A stretch of 64,000 nucleotides of DNA from Pelomonas paludis (GTDB lineage Bacteria; Pseudomonadota; Gammaproteobacteria; Burkholderiales; Burkholderiaceae_C), in assembly GCF_039872745.1 (NCBI RefSeq), contig NZ_JBDPZD010000001.1:434001-498000 (forward strand). Reading direction: 5' to 3'. The translations under genes and the position numbers were made by a program. Below are positions 54,460-64,000 of the stretch, piece after piece; within the stretch, counting starts at the first letter, position 1; each line of letters starts with the position of its first letter. The notes beneath the pieces are model-generated. The model ran no database searches. It saw only the letters and a list, made by a program, of their open reading frames with translations, and had not been told where the DNA came from.

Positions 54460-55473
54460 ATGAAGATCTTCATGATCGGCACCCAACGCTCGGGTTCCAA
54501 CCTCTTGCGCCTGATGGTCAACCAGGCGCCCGACATCGCGGCCCCGCACCCGCCCCACATCCTGGAGCGCTTTGCGCCGCTGCTGCCGCTGTATGGCGAC
54601 CTGAGCGTGGAGGGCAACTTCTGCCGCCTGCTGGACGACGTGGTCCACATGGTCGAGGTGAACCCCGTGCCCTGGGGCGTGACGTTCGACCGCGCCGACA
54701 TCCGCCGCCGCTGCCGCGACAACAGCCTAGTGGCCATCTTCGGCTCGGTCATGGACCGCATGGCCGAGGCCCAGGGCAAGCCCGACTGGATGTGCAAGTC
54801 GCTCGCCAATGTGCACTTCCTGCCCGAGATCGAGCGCTACTTCGGCAGCGAGGCCCGCTACCTCTACCTGTACCGCGACGGGCGCGACGTCTGCCTGTCC
54901 TTCATGAAGGCCGTGGTCGGCGAGAAGACGGCCTTCCACATCGGCCGGCAATGGAACGTCGAGCAGCAACTGGCCCTCAAGTGCGGCGAGCGCGTGCCCG
55001 GCGCGCAGTACTTCTCGCTGTCCTACGAGACCCTGACCGGCAACCCCGAGCCCGCGCTGCGCAAGCTCTGCGAGTGGCTGGGCATCGAGTTCCGCGCCGA
55101 GATGCTCGACTTCCACAACTCCGACGAGGCCGGGCGCACCGCCTCGTCCGGCAAGATGTGGGAGAACGTGCGCAAGCCCGTGATGGCGGACAACAGCCGC
55201 AAGTGGCTCAAGGGCATGACGCAGGACCAGATCATCGACTTCGAGTCGGTGGCCGGCGACTCGCTCACCGCGCTGGGCTACCCGCTGGAGTTCGTGGGCA
55301 AGACCTGCCCCGCCCGCAGCTACGACGACGCCGCCGTCGCCGCGCTCGATGCCGAGAACAAGCGCCTCAAGGGCACGGCCCGCGAAGAGCTCTCGCCCGA
55401 GGACGCTGCCGCCCGCAAGCCGCAGGAAGACCTGCTGGCCCGCATCCGCAGCCGCACGGCCCAGCCGGCCTGA
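54460..55473 (+). CDS. PAPS-dependent sulfotransferase
   Basis: The 337-residue cytosolic enzyme has the 5'-phosphosulfate loop TQRSGSNLLR (residues 8-17) and the 3'-phosphate motif LYRDGRDVCLSF (about 138-149), followed by YFSLSYETLTGNPEPALRKL and a basic pocket (GKMWENVRKPVMADNSRKW). It should transfer sulfate from PAPS to an acceptor such as a sugar, lipid or small molecule; the acceptor is not known. The start ATG has AAGGAG eight bases upstream. The last 50 residues are charged and probably helical. It lies between cysQ and chrA. Confidence 0.92.
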   Translation: MKIFMIGTQRSGSNLLRLMVNQAPDIAAPHPPHILERFAPLLPLYGDLSVEGNFCRLLDDVVHMVEVNPVPWGVTFDRADIRRRCRDNSLVAIFGSVMDRMAEAQGKPDWMCKSLANVHFLPEIERYFGSEARYLYLYRDGRDVCLSFMKAVVGEKTAFHIGRQWNVEQQLALKCGERVPGAQYFSLSYETLTGNPEPALRKLCEWLGIEFRAEMLDFHNSDEAGRTASSGKMWENVRKPVMADNSRKWLKGMTQDQIIDFESVAGDSLTALGYPLEFVGKTCPARSYDDAAVAALDAENKRLKGTAREELSPEDAAARKPQEDLLARIRSRTAQPA

Positions 55474-55502
55474 CCCCAGCCCCGCCCCAGCCAAGGCCCG
55501 CC

Positions 55503-56732
55503 ATGTCCAGCAGCTCCGCCCCCACGACCCCGTCCACCGAGACGCCCGGCTCCGTCCCCTACAGCCCGCTGCGGCTGCTGGCGGATTGCATCGTGCTCGG
55601 GCTCACGGCCTGGGGCGGCTTCATGGCCCTGCTCGCGCAGGCGCAGCAGCGCTTCGTGCGCCAGCGCGGCTGGGTGCTTGAGAAAGACTTTCTCGACCTC
55701 ATGGCCCTGGTCACCATGCTGCCGGGGCCGCAGGCCGTCAACGCCCTGGCCGTGATGGGCCACCGGCTGGGTGGCTGGGTGGGCTTTGCGGCGGCGCTGG
55801 CGGGCATCGTGCTGCCCAGCTTCTTCATCATCCTGGCACTGTGGTGGGGCTATGCCGCGCTGGCCGGCCACCCGCAGCTGCAGCGCGCGCTGATGGTTGG
55901 CGTGCTGCCGCCGCTGGCCATGATCCTGGCGCAGACCGCCTGGAACCAGTCCAAGAAAGCCACCCCCCAGCCGCGCGACAAGGCCCTGGCCGTGGCCGCT
56001 GCCATTGCGCTGCTGGTGCTGCCCTTCTGGTCGGCGCCCATCCTGGTGCTGGCCAGCGGCGGCGTGATCGCGCGGCTCTTCTGGCCCGCACCGCCGGCCG
56101 CGCCCGCGCCCACCAGCCCCGCCATGGGCCCGGCGCAGATGCTGCTGTGCCTGGTGCCGGCGGCGCTGGCCGTCTTCCAGTTCGTGCCGGCCCTGCTGCC
56201 GCAGGACGTGGTGGCCCGCCTGGGCCTGGCCTTTGCCGGCATCGCCACCACGCTGTTCGGCGGCGCCCTCGTGATGGTGCCCTTGCTGGAAGGCCTGATC
56301 GTGGACCACCTCGGCTGGCTCAGCCACGCCGGCTTCACCGCCGGCCTCGCCGCCAGCCAGCTCACGCCCGGCCCCATCGTCGGCATCGCCACCTTCACCG
56401 GCATGGAGATCGCCGGCTGGGGCGGCGCCCTGGCCGCCACCATCGGCGTCTACACGCCCACCGCCGTCATCGCCGTGGGCGTCAGCCACGCGGCCGACCG
56501 CCTCAAGGGCCTGCGCTGGTTCCAGCACGCCATGGTGGGCGTGCGCTGCGCCGTGGTCGGCCTCATCGCCGGCGCCGCCATCACCTTGTGGCTCAAGCTG
56601 CCGCTCAGCACTGCGCCCATCGCCTGCGCCCAACTCACCGCCGTCGCCCTGCTGCTGGTGTTCAAGTTCAAGCAGCCGCCCTACGTGAGCATCCCGGTGG
56701 GGATGGGGCTGGCGTGGCTGTTGATGGGCTGA
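55503..56732 (+). CDS. chrA: Chromate transporter family protein (ChrA)
   Basis: The 409-residue membrane protein consists of two chromate-transporter domains in tandem with about ten to twelve hydrophobic segments. Typical motifs: GLTAWGGFMALLAQAQQRFV, DLMALVTMLPGPQAVNALAV, then in the second half LGLAFAGIATTLFGGALVMV and GLAASQLTPGPIVGIATFTG. ChrA exports chromate, a sulfate analogue; some homologues may move sulfate or other anions. The position next to sulfation genes makes a sulfate-type substrate worth testing. ATG 55503 is 29 bp after the sulfotransferase stop. Confidence 0.9.
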   Translation: MSSSSAPTTPSTETPGSVPYSPLRLLADCIVLGLTAWGGFMALLAQAQQRFVRQRGWVLEKDFLDLMALVTMLPGPQAVNALAVMGHRLGGWVGFAAALAGIVLPSFFIILALWWGYAALAGHPQLQRALMVGVLPPLAMILAQTAWNQSKKATPQPRDKALAVAAAIALLVLPFWSAPILVLASGGVIARLFWPAPPAAPAPTSPAMGPAQMLLCLVPAALAVFQFVPALLPQDVVARLGLAFAGIATTLFGGALVMVPLLEGLIVDHLGWLSHAGFTAGLAASQLTPGPIVGIATFTGMEIAGWGGALAATIGVYTPTAVIAVGVSHAADRLKGLRWFQHAMVGVRCAVVGLIAGAAITLWLKLPLSTAPIACAQLTAVALLLVFKFKQPPYVSIPVGMGLAWLLMG

Positions 56733-56757
56733 AGTCCGCCGCGCCGCCTGGGCTGCT

Positions 56758-58734
56758 TCAATGAACTGACCGGCGCCGCCAAGCCAACAGGCCCGCCGCG
56801 CCAAGCCAGAGTGCCCAGCTGGCAGGCTCGGGCACGGCCGATACGCCGTCGTTCAGCGACACCAAGCGCAGGCCATGGCCGCCGGCCTGGGGCTGCAGGT
56901 CGTAGCTCCAGCCGGCCTGCAGGCCCTGCACCTCCACGGGCGTACCGTCCAGACTGAGCTGGCCACCCGCCTGCAACATCTCAAACACATCGCCGGCCTT
57001 GGGTGCGAAGCCATTCAGGAACTTGAGCTGCACGCGCCCGCCGTGCAGCTGCAGGTTGCCCGTGACCTGCAGCACGTCGTAGCTGACGCCGGCGTCGTGG
57101 CCGGCGATCTCCAGCTCCAGCACGGCCTGGCCGCTCAAGCTCACATCGCCGTCGATCAGTAGCAGGCCCGGGCTGGCGCCGGGCGTGATGCGGCCGTCGG
57201 CACCCATCACATCGGCGTGGATGCTGCCGCGACTGCCGCCGATCACACCGCCCGCACCCAGGCCGATCAGTCCCCCTGACACCGAAGCCCCGTTGTGCAC
57301 GGAGAGCTTGCCGTTGAGCACCATGTCGGTAAAGCTCAGCGTGGTGCCGCTGTCGTGGACCGCCAGGCTGCTGCCGGCGTCAATGGAGATGAGGCTGCTC
57401 ACCTCCACCGTGCTGCCGCCGCCAACATCCCACTGGCCGCTCTTGATCACGTCGATCAGCGGCTTGCCGTCGATATCGCGTGTCTCGGTGACGAGGGCGG
57501 TCACCGTCGCGGTGGCGAGCGTCACCCGGGCGTTGTTGAAGCGCGCAACGCCGGCCTGCACGGCGAGCGCGTTGACGCCGCCGTCGCTGCCCGCATCCCA
57601 GCGCGCACCGTCGCGCAGCTCCAGCGTGCCACTGGGCAGCACCTGGAAGCCGACGTTGGACATGCGGCTGCCCGCGCCCTCGACGCGCAGCACCGAGCTG
57701 TGGTTCAGATGCCCGTTGCCCAGGCTGATGACGGTGGGGTCCTCGCCCACCAGGGCTGCGCCACCGCTGATGGTGAGCTGCCCATCCCCTGACGTGCCGA
57801 CGTTGACGGCGCCACCGCGCAGCACCAGTTGGCTGCCGATGCCATCCACGATCAGCTCACCCCGCGTGCCCGCGTGACCCCCGACGGTCACGCCCTGGGT
57901 GCGCAGCACGGCGCCGTTGTTCACGAGCGCGCTGCCATGGGCCCCGGCGGCCGTGCCGCCCACGGTCAAGAGCGAGAGATCGACGACGCTGCCGGTGCCC
58001 GACACCTCCAGCCGCCCGCCCGCAGCGGCGATGAAGGAGCCGAGGAAGACGCGATCGGTCTTGAGCACCGCGCCGCCGGCCACCCGCAGCAAGCCGTCGG
58101 TGCCAAAGCCACCGGTGCCGGCAAACACACTGCGCAGCCCTGTGCCTCCCATCAGCAGCTGGGCGCCGTTATCCAGCACGAGGCTGGCGGCACGGTTGCC
58201 GCTGCCGATGCGCACGTCGCCCGCGTCGGCCCGCACGATGCCGTTCAGCAGCCGGGTCTGCCCGCCCAGCACCGACAGCGCCGGGGCGCCAGGGGGCAGG
58301 TCGTTGTTGGTGAGGCGCAGGCTGTTGCCGTTCATCTGCAGGCTGAGGTCGAGCCCCGCGCTGACCGAGGCCCACGAGCGGCTGGCATTGAGCGCCAGCA
58401 CCAGCTGCGTGCCAGGTACGCGGGCCGGCGTGTCGGCGCTGAATTCCACCTGGGTCACGCTCACCGGCACCGGGTCGTCCGGTGCGTCGGGGGACTCCCA
58501 CAGGCTCTTTCGCGTGTCCACCACGCCCTGCGCCGGGCCGATGTAGCGGGACAGCTGCGGCGGTGGGGGCGGCGGTGGCGGAGGCGGCGGGGGTGGGGGT
58601 GGTGGCGCCGGACACGGTGGCGCCAAACCGCAGCCACAGCCGCCTGGCCCGGGCGCGCATAGCGCGAGCACCGGCGGTGTGATCTGGACCGTCAGCATCA
58701 GGGCGGCGATGCGGGCAAGCGTGCGTGGGCGCAT
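56758..58734 (-). CDS. PEP-CTERM protein with polyproline stretch and autotransporter-like repeats
   Basis: The 658-residue secreted protein has a signal peptide (LARIAALMLTVQITPPVLA), a short Cys/Gly segment, then about sixteen consecutive prolines (residues about 44-59). A long Gly/Val/Leu-rich beta-helix-like region follows (GNGHLNHSSVLRVEGAGSRM, GGAVNVGTSGDGQLTISGGA), close in style to autotransporter passenger repeats. The end is a PEP-CTERM tail (AVPEPASWALWLGAAGLLAW, then RRR). It probably sits at the cell surface or in matrix. The proline run would need EF-P for translation. The start ATG has CGGAG six bases upstream. Confidence 0.88.
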   Translation of the reverse strand: MRPRTLARIAALMLTVQITPPVLALCAPGPGGCGCGLAPPCPAPPPPPPPPPPPPPPPPQLSRYIGPAQGVVDTRKSLWESPDAPDDPVPVSVTQVEFSADTPARVPGTQLVLALNASRSWASVSAGLDLSLQMNGNSLRLTNNDLPPGAPALSVLGGQTRLLNGIVRADAGDVRIGSGNRAASLVLDNGAQLLMGGTGLRSVFAGTGGFGTDGLLRVAGGAVLKTDRVFLGSFIAAAGGRLEVSGTGSVVDLSLLTVGGTAAGAHGSALVNNGAVLRTQGVTVGGHAGTRGELIVDGIGSQLVLRGGAVNVGTSGDGQLTISGGAALVGEDPTVISLGNGHLNHSSVLRVEGAGSRMSNVGFQVLPSGTLELRDGARWDAGSDGGVNALAVQAGVARFNNARVTLATATVTALVTETRDIDGKPLIDVIKSGQWDVGGGSTVEVSSLISIDAGSSLAVHDSGTTLSFTDMVLNGKLSVHNGASVSGGLIGLGAGGVIGGSRGSIHADVMGADGRITPGASPGLLLIDGDVSLSGQAVLELEIAGHDAGVSYDVLQVTGNLQLHGGRVQLKFLNGFAPKAGDVFEMLQAGGQLSLDGTPVEVQGLQAGWSYDLQPQAGGHGLRLVSLNDGVSAVPEPASWALWLGAAGLLAWRRRSVH

Positions 58735-58895
58735 GGGGGCTCCGTGGCGTTGAAGGCCCGGAGTCTTGCCGGCCTCCGTCTCCGCACCATCTCAGGCGCC
58801 GCAGGCCTGGCTCGGGAATATCCAGATGATTCGCCGGCCAAATTAATGTCCAATGCGGGGTTCTGACCTCCGAATCGCTTCAACAAGGAACACGC

Positions 58896-60362
<1,467 letters not shown>

Positions 60363-60375
60363 GCGCTGCCCCTCC

Positions 60376-60419
60376 AAAGCAAAGCCGCCGGTGGCTCAGG
60401 CCCCGGCGGCTTTTGCTTT
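60376..60419 (+). terminator. Intrinsic terminator after xylB
   Basis: A long stem pairs AAAGCAAAGCCGCCGG (60376-60391) with CCGGCGGCTTTTGCTTT (60403-60419), with a one-base bulge. It starts 14 bp after the xylB stop. Confidence 0.85.
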
Positions 60420-60442
60420 GTGTGCCTGACTGGGGGCTGTAG

Positions 60443-60491
60443 GCAGCGAGCCCCAACGAATTCCGCCGATGGAGATGTTGGGGTTCGCTGC
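60443..60491 (+). other. Large inverted repeat upstream of the LiaF-like gene
   Basis: GCAGCGAGCCCCAAC (60443-60457) pairs with GTTGGGGTTCGCTGC (60477-60491), with one G-T wobble and a 19-base loop. It is not followed by a T run. It could be an RNA leader structure or an operator of the next gene. Confidence 0.5.
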
Positions 60492-60496
60492 GCGAT

Positions 60497-60526
60497 CTGT
60501 CGATTCACCTCCGCCGCTGTCGATTC
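60497..60526 (+). promoter_or_regulatory. Tandem direct repeat CTGTCGATTC, 20-bp period
   Basis: The 10-bp word CTGTCGATTC occurs at 60497-60506 and again at 60517-60526. A 20-bp period puts both copies on the same face of the helix, as for many response-regulator dimers. It lies 72 bp before the LiaF-like start codon. Confidence 0.45.
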
Positions 60527-60597
60527 GTCGCAAGCCCGTCGGAGCATGGACGACTGGAGGGTCCACTGGCGTCATCCACCACCCCACGGAGCCTTCT

Positions 60598-61305
60598 ATG
60601 CAAAGCCTTCAACTGCGCCATGAGAACCAGGGCAGCCATCCCGCGTACCGCATCTTTTTCGGATTGGTGATCGTTGCGGCCGGTACTGCGGCGCTGCTCG
60701 GCCAACTTCGTCTGATCGAGCTGCCGGCGCTGCATCAGTTCTGGCCCTTGGCGCTGTTGCTGGGCGGCCTGGCCCGGCTGGCCTTCGCCGGCAAGGCCGG
60801 CAACGGCTGGGTCGGCGCGGTGCTGATCGCGGTCGGCGGCGTGCTGATGGCACGCAACCTCGGCATCGCCGACATCACGATGCGCGACGCTTGGCCCGCA
60901 TTCGTCATCGCGGCAGGCGTGGCCCTTGTGATGCGCGGCCTGAGCTCCCAACACGCTGGCGCCGTGCTGCTGCCGGGCGACCGTCTGGACCTTGACGCCC
61001 GGTTCAGCAACTTGCGCCAGCGCAGCGAGTCACGCAGCTTCCGGGGCGGACGCATCGAACTGGGCTTCAGCAACCTGGAGCTGGACCTGACCGACGCCGC
61101 CCTGGACGGTCACGAGGCCGTGCTGGACTTCGACGGCCACTGCAGCAGCTTGACGCTGATCGTCCCGAAAGGCTGGCAGGTGGCCGTGGAGCTGGACGCG
61201 CTGCTCGGTAGCGTCATCAACCGCACGACATCACCGGCCGCCACGGCACCACGCCTGGTGTTGCGCGCGCGGACGCGCTTCGGCAGCGTTGAAGTCCGGC
61301 ACTAG
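60598..61305 (+). CDS. LiaF-like membrane protein (DUF5668 plus LiaF C-terminal domain)
   Basis: The 235-residue protein has about four N-terminal transmembrane helices (RIFFGLVIVAAGTAALLGQL, FWPLALLLGGLARLAF, WVGAVLIAVGGVLMARNLGI, AWPAFVIAAGVALVMRGL) and a soluble C-terminal beta-sheet domain (FRGGRIELGFSNLELDLTDA, LIVPKGWQVAVELDALLGSV). This is the plan of LiaF and related envelope-stress proteins. In Firmicutes LiaF restrains a histidine kinase; here no kinase is adjacent, so the role is open. ATG 60598 follows GGAG by seven bases. Confidence 0.85.
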   Translation: MQSLQLRHENQGSHPAYRIFFGLVIVAAGTAALLGQLRLIELPALHQFWPLALLLGGLARLAFAGKAGNGWVGAVLIAVGGVLMARNLGIADITMRDAWPAFVIAAGVALVMRGLSSQHAGAVLLPGDRLDLDARFSNLRQRSESRSFRGGRIELGFSNLELDLTDAALDGHEAVLDFDGHCSSLTLIVPKGWQVAVELDALLGSVINRTTSPAATAPRLVLRARTRFGSVEVRH

Positions 61306-61488
61306 GTCCGTTTCTCCCGAGTTCCGGCAAGTGGACGGAGGGGGCTCAACCATTCAGCGATACGACACCCGCGAGGGCGCCTGAAACGTTGGTGCCTGCG
61401 GTTCCCCCTTCGACGGTCCTACGGCGCCGGGACGCGGCGAAAAGCAGGAGGGGGGGCAGGCCACCGTGTGCCCCTACGGGCTCGCGCA

Positions 61489-62196
61489 TCAACGCCTATG
61501 CGCCTGCAGATGACTCACGAAGCCCTCTACTGCACGAGCCGCCTCATCTGGGCGCGTCTGCAAGAGAAAGTGCGGCCCAGGAAGTCGGCACACCTGTATG
61601 GCCCGTTGGGCAGCGAGCATGCGGCGCATGGCTCGCTCAGGAACCACTAGGTCCGCAGCAGCCTGAAGGTACAAGACAGGCATTTGAACTTGCCGCAACT
61701 TCGCCAGAACATCAACCCGCAACGTAGCAAGCGCACGGACAGTGGTCACCGACGCAGGCAACGACGCAAGAACCCGCGCGAGTTCACGCTGAAGCGCAGG
61801 ATCGAAATCGCGACCCATCAACGCTCGTCCAATGAGCCAGATCGGTAGCAAGCTCTGAGGCACCCAAGGCAATACCGGTGCAAGCCACCGAAGCGCCGGG
61901 CGCGGGCAGTCGGCGAAGGTGCAGCACAAAACCAGACCCGCCATACCCTGAGGACTGCGAGCCGCCAACTCGATGCCAATAGGCCCAGAGAAGGACTCAG
62001 CGAGGACGCAGTACTGCTCGCCGCTGGGAAGACGCTCTGCTACCCAGTCCGTGAGTTGCGCGTAGTTCAAAGGCCGATCACTTGGGTATCGGACGACTTG
62101 CGCGTTCAAGTGTGGCGACAGGCATCGGACGAAAGGGGAGAAGAAATCGCCGCTCCCATCCATGCCTGGCAGCAAGACGAGGGTAGTGACCACCAT
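61489..62196 (-). CDS. Alpha/beta hydrolase
   Basis: The 235-residue cytoplasmic protein has the alpha/beta-hydrolase fold: LVLLPGMDGSGDFFSPFVRC (oxyanion loop), nucleophile Ser in LAESFSGPIGIEL, catalytic Asp probably in LQAAADLVVPERAM, and His in RLPGPHFLLQTRPDEAARAV. The family is too broad to name a substrate. ATG 62196 is chosen because longer in-frame frames extend into the transporter gene. Base composition looks somewhat less GC-rich than the flanks. It lies 26 bp after the POT transporter on the same strand. Confidence 0.85.
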   Translation of the reverse strand: MVVTTLVLLPGMDGSGDFFSPFVRCLSPHLNAQVVRYPSDRPLNYAQLTDWVAERLPSGEQYCVLAESFSGPIGIELAARSPQGMAGLVLCCTFADCPRPALRWLAPVLPWVPQSLLPIWLIGRALMGRDFDPALQRELARVLASLPASVTTVRALATLRVDVLAKLRQVQMPVLYLQAAADLVVPERAMRRMLAAQRAIQVCRLPGPHFLLQTRPDEAARAVEGFVSHLQAHRR

Positions 62197-62222
62197 GTAT
62201 TCGCTACACGAGGTCACAGGCC

Positions 62223-63785
62223 TCAATGCACCCCATGCATCCACCGCTTCATCAGCGGCGTCATGGCCATGAGCACGAGGCCGGCGGCGACGGGGATGGC
62301 GGTGAAGATGAGGAAGAAGACGGACATCGAGTAGGCCTGTGAGACCTGGTCGATGTAAGCGCCGACGGAGCCGCCGAGCTTGTGGGCGATGGCGGCGTTG
62401 AGGTACCAGAAGCCGAACATCAGGCCCAGCAGGCGCACGGGCGCGAGCTTGGAGATGTAGGACAGGCCGACGGGCGAGACGCAAAGCTCGCCCATGGTGT
62501 GCAGCAGGTAGGCCAGCGTCAGATACATCATGCTGACCTGGGCCGTCTTGGCGCCGGGGGCGATGCCGGCCGAGCCCAGCGAGAGCACGGCGAAGCCGAG
62601 GCCGAGCAGGATGAGGCCGACGCCGAACTTGACCGGGCCGCTGGGGTTCCATTTGTCCTCCCACATCTTGGAGAACATCGGCGCCAGCACGACGATGAAG
62701 AAGCTGTTGAGCACGCCGAACCAGGTGGCAGGCACCTCACTCTGGTCCATCGCGAACTCGCGGCCCAGCATCCACAGGCACAGGCCCCAGATGACGGCAA
62801 AAGCCACAGCCAGGCTGAGGTTGGCCAGCCAGACCTTGCCACCGGTGCCCTGGTAGAGCTTGAACAGCAGCCAGGTGAGCAGGGCGGCTGGCACCAGGGT
62901 CATGGCGGTGTTGATGAGCTTGAAGGCCAGGCCTGCAGCGCCGACCAGGGTGCGGTCGGTGTAGTCGGCCGCAAAGATGGTCATGGAGCCACCGGCCTGC
63001 TCGAAGGCAAACCAGAAGAAGATGGTCGAGAGCGAGAAGACGATGACGGCCTTGAGGCGGTCGGCCACGACATTGGCCGGCGGTTCATCGGCCGGCACGG
63101 GCGCCGCAGCGTCCTTGCGCTCGACGCGGTCGCCGATCGTGCCGAAGAGGCTGCGCGAAAAGTAGAACTGCAGCGCCCCGAGGATCATGAAGATGCCCGC
63201 GAGGCCGAAGCCGAGGTGCCAGGACACCTTCTCGCCGATGTAGCCGCACAGCGAAATGCCGAAGAAGGCGCCGGCGTTCACGCCCATGTAGAAGAGCGTG
63301 TAGCCGCCGTCGCGGCGGCCCGAGTCGTCCTTGCTGTAGAGCTGGCCGACGAGGGCGGAGATGTTGGGCTTGAAGAGGCCGGTACCGAGGATGACGAGGC
63401 CGAGGCCGGCATAGAAGCTCGGCACCGTGTCGAAGAAGAGGGTGATGTGGCCGGCCGCGATGACAAAGCCACCAAGCAGCACCGAGCGGCGCGTGCCCAG
63501 CAGGCGGTCGGCGATGTAGCCGCCGATGATGGGCGTGAGGTAGGCCAGCGAGGTGTAGGAGCCGTAGAGGTTCTGGGCGTCGGCCCGGCTCCAGCCCCAG
63601 CCGCCGCTGCTGGCCTCGGAGACCAGGAACAGCACCAGCAAGGCGCGCATCCCGTAGTAGGAGAAGCGCTCCCACATCTCGGTGAAGAACAGAACAAACA
63701 GGCGACTGGGCTGGCCGAGGATGTCGGGGCCGGCTGCCGCCACGGAAGCGCCGGTGGGCGCGGTGGAGCTTGCAGAGGTGCTCAA
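62223..63785 (-). CDS. POT-family proton-dependent oligopeptide transporter
   Basis: The product is about 520 residues with 12-14 transmembrane segments. POT motifs: FTEMWERFSYYGMRALLVLF (ExxERFxYY), GGYIADRLLGTRRSVLLGG, GTGLFKPNISALVGQLY, and FYMGVNAGAFFGISLCGYIG. These transporters import di- and tripeptides with protons. The exact start is unclear: TTG 63785 or GTG 63743 fit, while a TTG at 63884 would add an unlikely leader. No strong ribosome site is visible. Confidence 0.92.
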   Translation of the reverse strand: MSTSASSTAPTGASVAAAGPDILGQPSRLFVLFFTEMWERFSYYGMRALLVLFLVSEASSGGWGWSRADAQNLYGSYTSLAYLTPIIGGYIADRLLGTRRSVLLGGFVIAAGHITLFFDTVPSFYAGLGLVILGTGLFKPNISALVGQLYSKDDSGRRDGGYTLFYMGVNAGAFFGISLCGYIGEKVSWHLGFGLAGIFMILGALQFYFSRSLFGTIGDRVERKDAAAPVPADEPPANVVADRLKAVIVFSLSTIFFWFAFEQAGGSMTIFAADYTDRTLVGAAGLAFKLINTAMTLVPAALLTWLLFKLYQGTGGKVWLANLSLAVAFAVIWGLCLWMLGREFAMDQSEVPATWFGVLNSFFIVVLAPMFSKMWEDKWNPSGPVKFGVGLILLGLGFAVLSLGSAGIAPGAKTAQVSMMYLTLAYLLHTMGELCVSPVGLSYISKLAPVRLLGLMFGFWYLNAAIAHKLGGSVGAYIDQVSQAYSMSVFFLIFTAIPVAAGLVLMAMTPLMKRWMHGVH

Positions 63786-63902
63786 GATGGGTGCCTGAAC
63801 GAAGTGGATCGTTGCCAGGACGGGTGTGCCCGGGCGCGAGGCCTCGATTGTCCCGCTGCGGCAGCAGGTGTCAGTGGCTCGCAAACCCGACGCGGGCGTC
63901 GT

Positions 63903-64000
63903 CTAGAAGCGGGTCTCTACGCGGTCGCGGCCGTCGCGCTTGGCGCGGTACATGGCGGCGTCGGCGGCCTGCAGGCAGTCGGCCATCTCGGCCGGGGTGG
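63903..64000 (-). CDS. GGDEF-domain protein (diguanylate cyclase), C-terminal end only
   Basis: Only the last 31 codons are in the window. They read LQAADAAMYRAKRDGRDRVE, the standard end of a GGDEF domain (ADxAMYxAKxxGRdrv), followed by TRF and a stop. The catalytic GGDEF loop lies outside, so activity cannot be judged. Confidence 0.85.
   Translation of the reverse strand, partial: TPAEMADCLQAADAAMYRAKRDGRDRVETRF

Noticed and set aside
58561..58615. G-rich simple repeat at 58561-58615 as a CRISPR or regulatory array
   Set aside because: It is the coding DNA for the polyproline run of the PEP-CTERM protein, with no spacer structure.

Overview
The window is a high-GC (roughly two-thirds G+C by eye), gene-dense chromosomal segment with betaproteobacterial character. 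It carries PEP-CTERM proteins, a GlyGly-CTERM protease with a rhombosortase, a YhdP-family protein, glnE, a bacterial SET protein, and a KdgR/KduD/oligogalacturonate lyase set. My inference is a Burkholderiales member of the Roseateles/Rubrivivax/Leptothrix type. No rRNA, tRNA, CRISPR array, insertion sequence or prophage was seen, and both ends cut through genes.

Region 1 (1-10.0 kb) is a pectin-use locus. The minus strand holds a TonB-dependent receptor, a small PEP-CTERM protein and a secreted pectate lyase fused to a pectin methylesterase (cut by the window start). Divergent from these run kduD, ogl, a second pectin methylesterase and kdgR. Secreted enzymes would de-esterify and cut pectin, the receptor would import oligomers, Ogl would cut them to monomers and KduD would carry on towards KDG. 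kduI, kdgK, kdgA and an inner-membrane transporter are not in the window. Candidate KdgR-type inverted repeats lie in the divergent promoter.

Region 2 (10-28 kb) is mostly housekeeping: an M16 protease, AEC transporter, PAS histidine kinase and topB in one direction; SET protein, birA and SPOR protein in the other; then a GlyGly-CTERM subtilase, gap, an unknown secreted protein, tkt and a hemerythrin-like gene. Three copies of an intergenic repeat lie at 6.7, 10.1 and 18.6 kb, and a second repeat-like segment at 24.0-24.3 kb.

Region 3 (28-51.7 kb) starts with a 1070-residue KAP P-loop NTPase fused to a formylglycine-enzyme-like (C-type-lectin fold) domain, translationally coupled to an aldo/keto reductase. 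It is followed by a UbiH-type hydroxylase, a PEP-CTERM protein with NxxGxxAF repeats, two orphan solute-binding proteins flanking a lipoprotein, a nitrilase-type hydrolase, YhdP, glnE, rhombosortase, a DUF3052-like protein and leucine-catabolism genes (biotin-carboxylase subunit and HMG-CoA lyase). A two-gene nucleotidyltransferase cassette sits between those two leucine genes. A ROK regulator follows.

Region 4 (51.6-64 kb) has a PAPS/sulfation set: an APS kinase on a CysN remnant that has lost its GTPase motifs, divergent from cysQ and a sulfotransferase. Then come chrA, a polyproline PEP-CTERM protein, xylB, a LiaF-like membrane protein, an alpha/beta hydrolase, a POT peptide transporter and the tail of a GGDEF protein.

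The best candidates for new biology are the KAP-FGE fusion, the degenerate CysN-APS kinase sulfation cluster and the nucleotidyltransferase pair inside the leucine operon.
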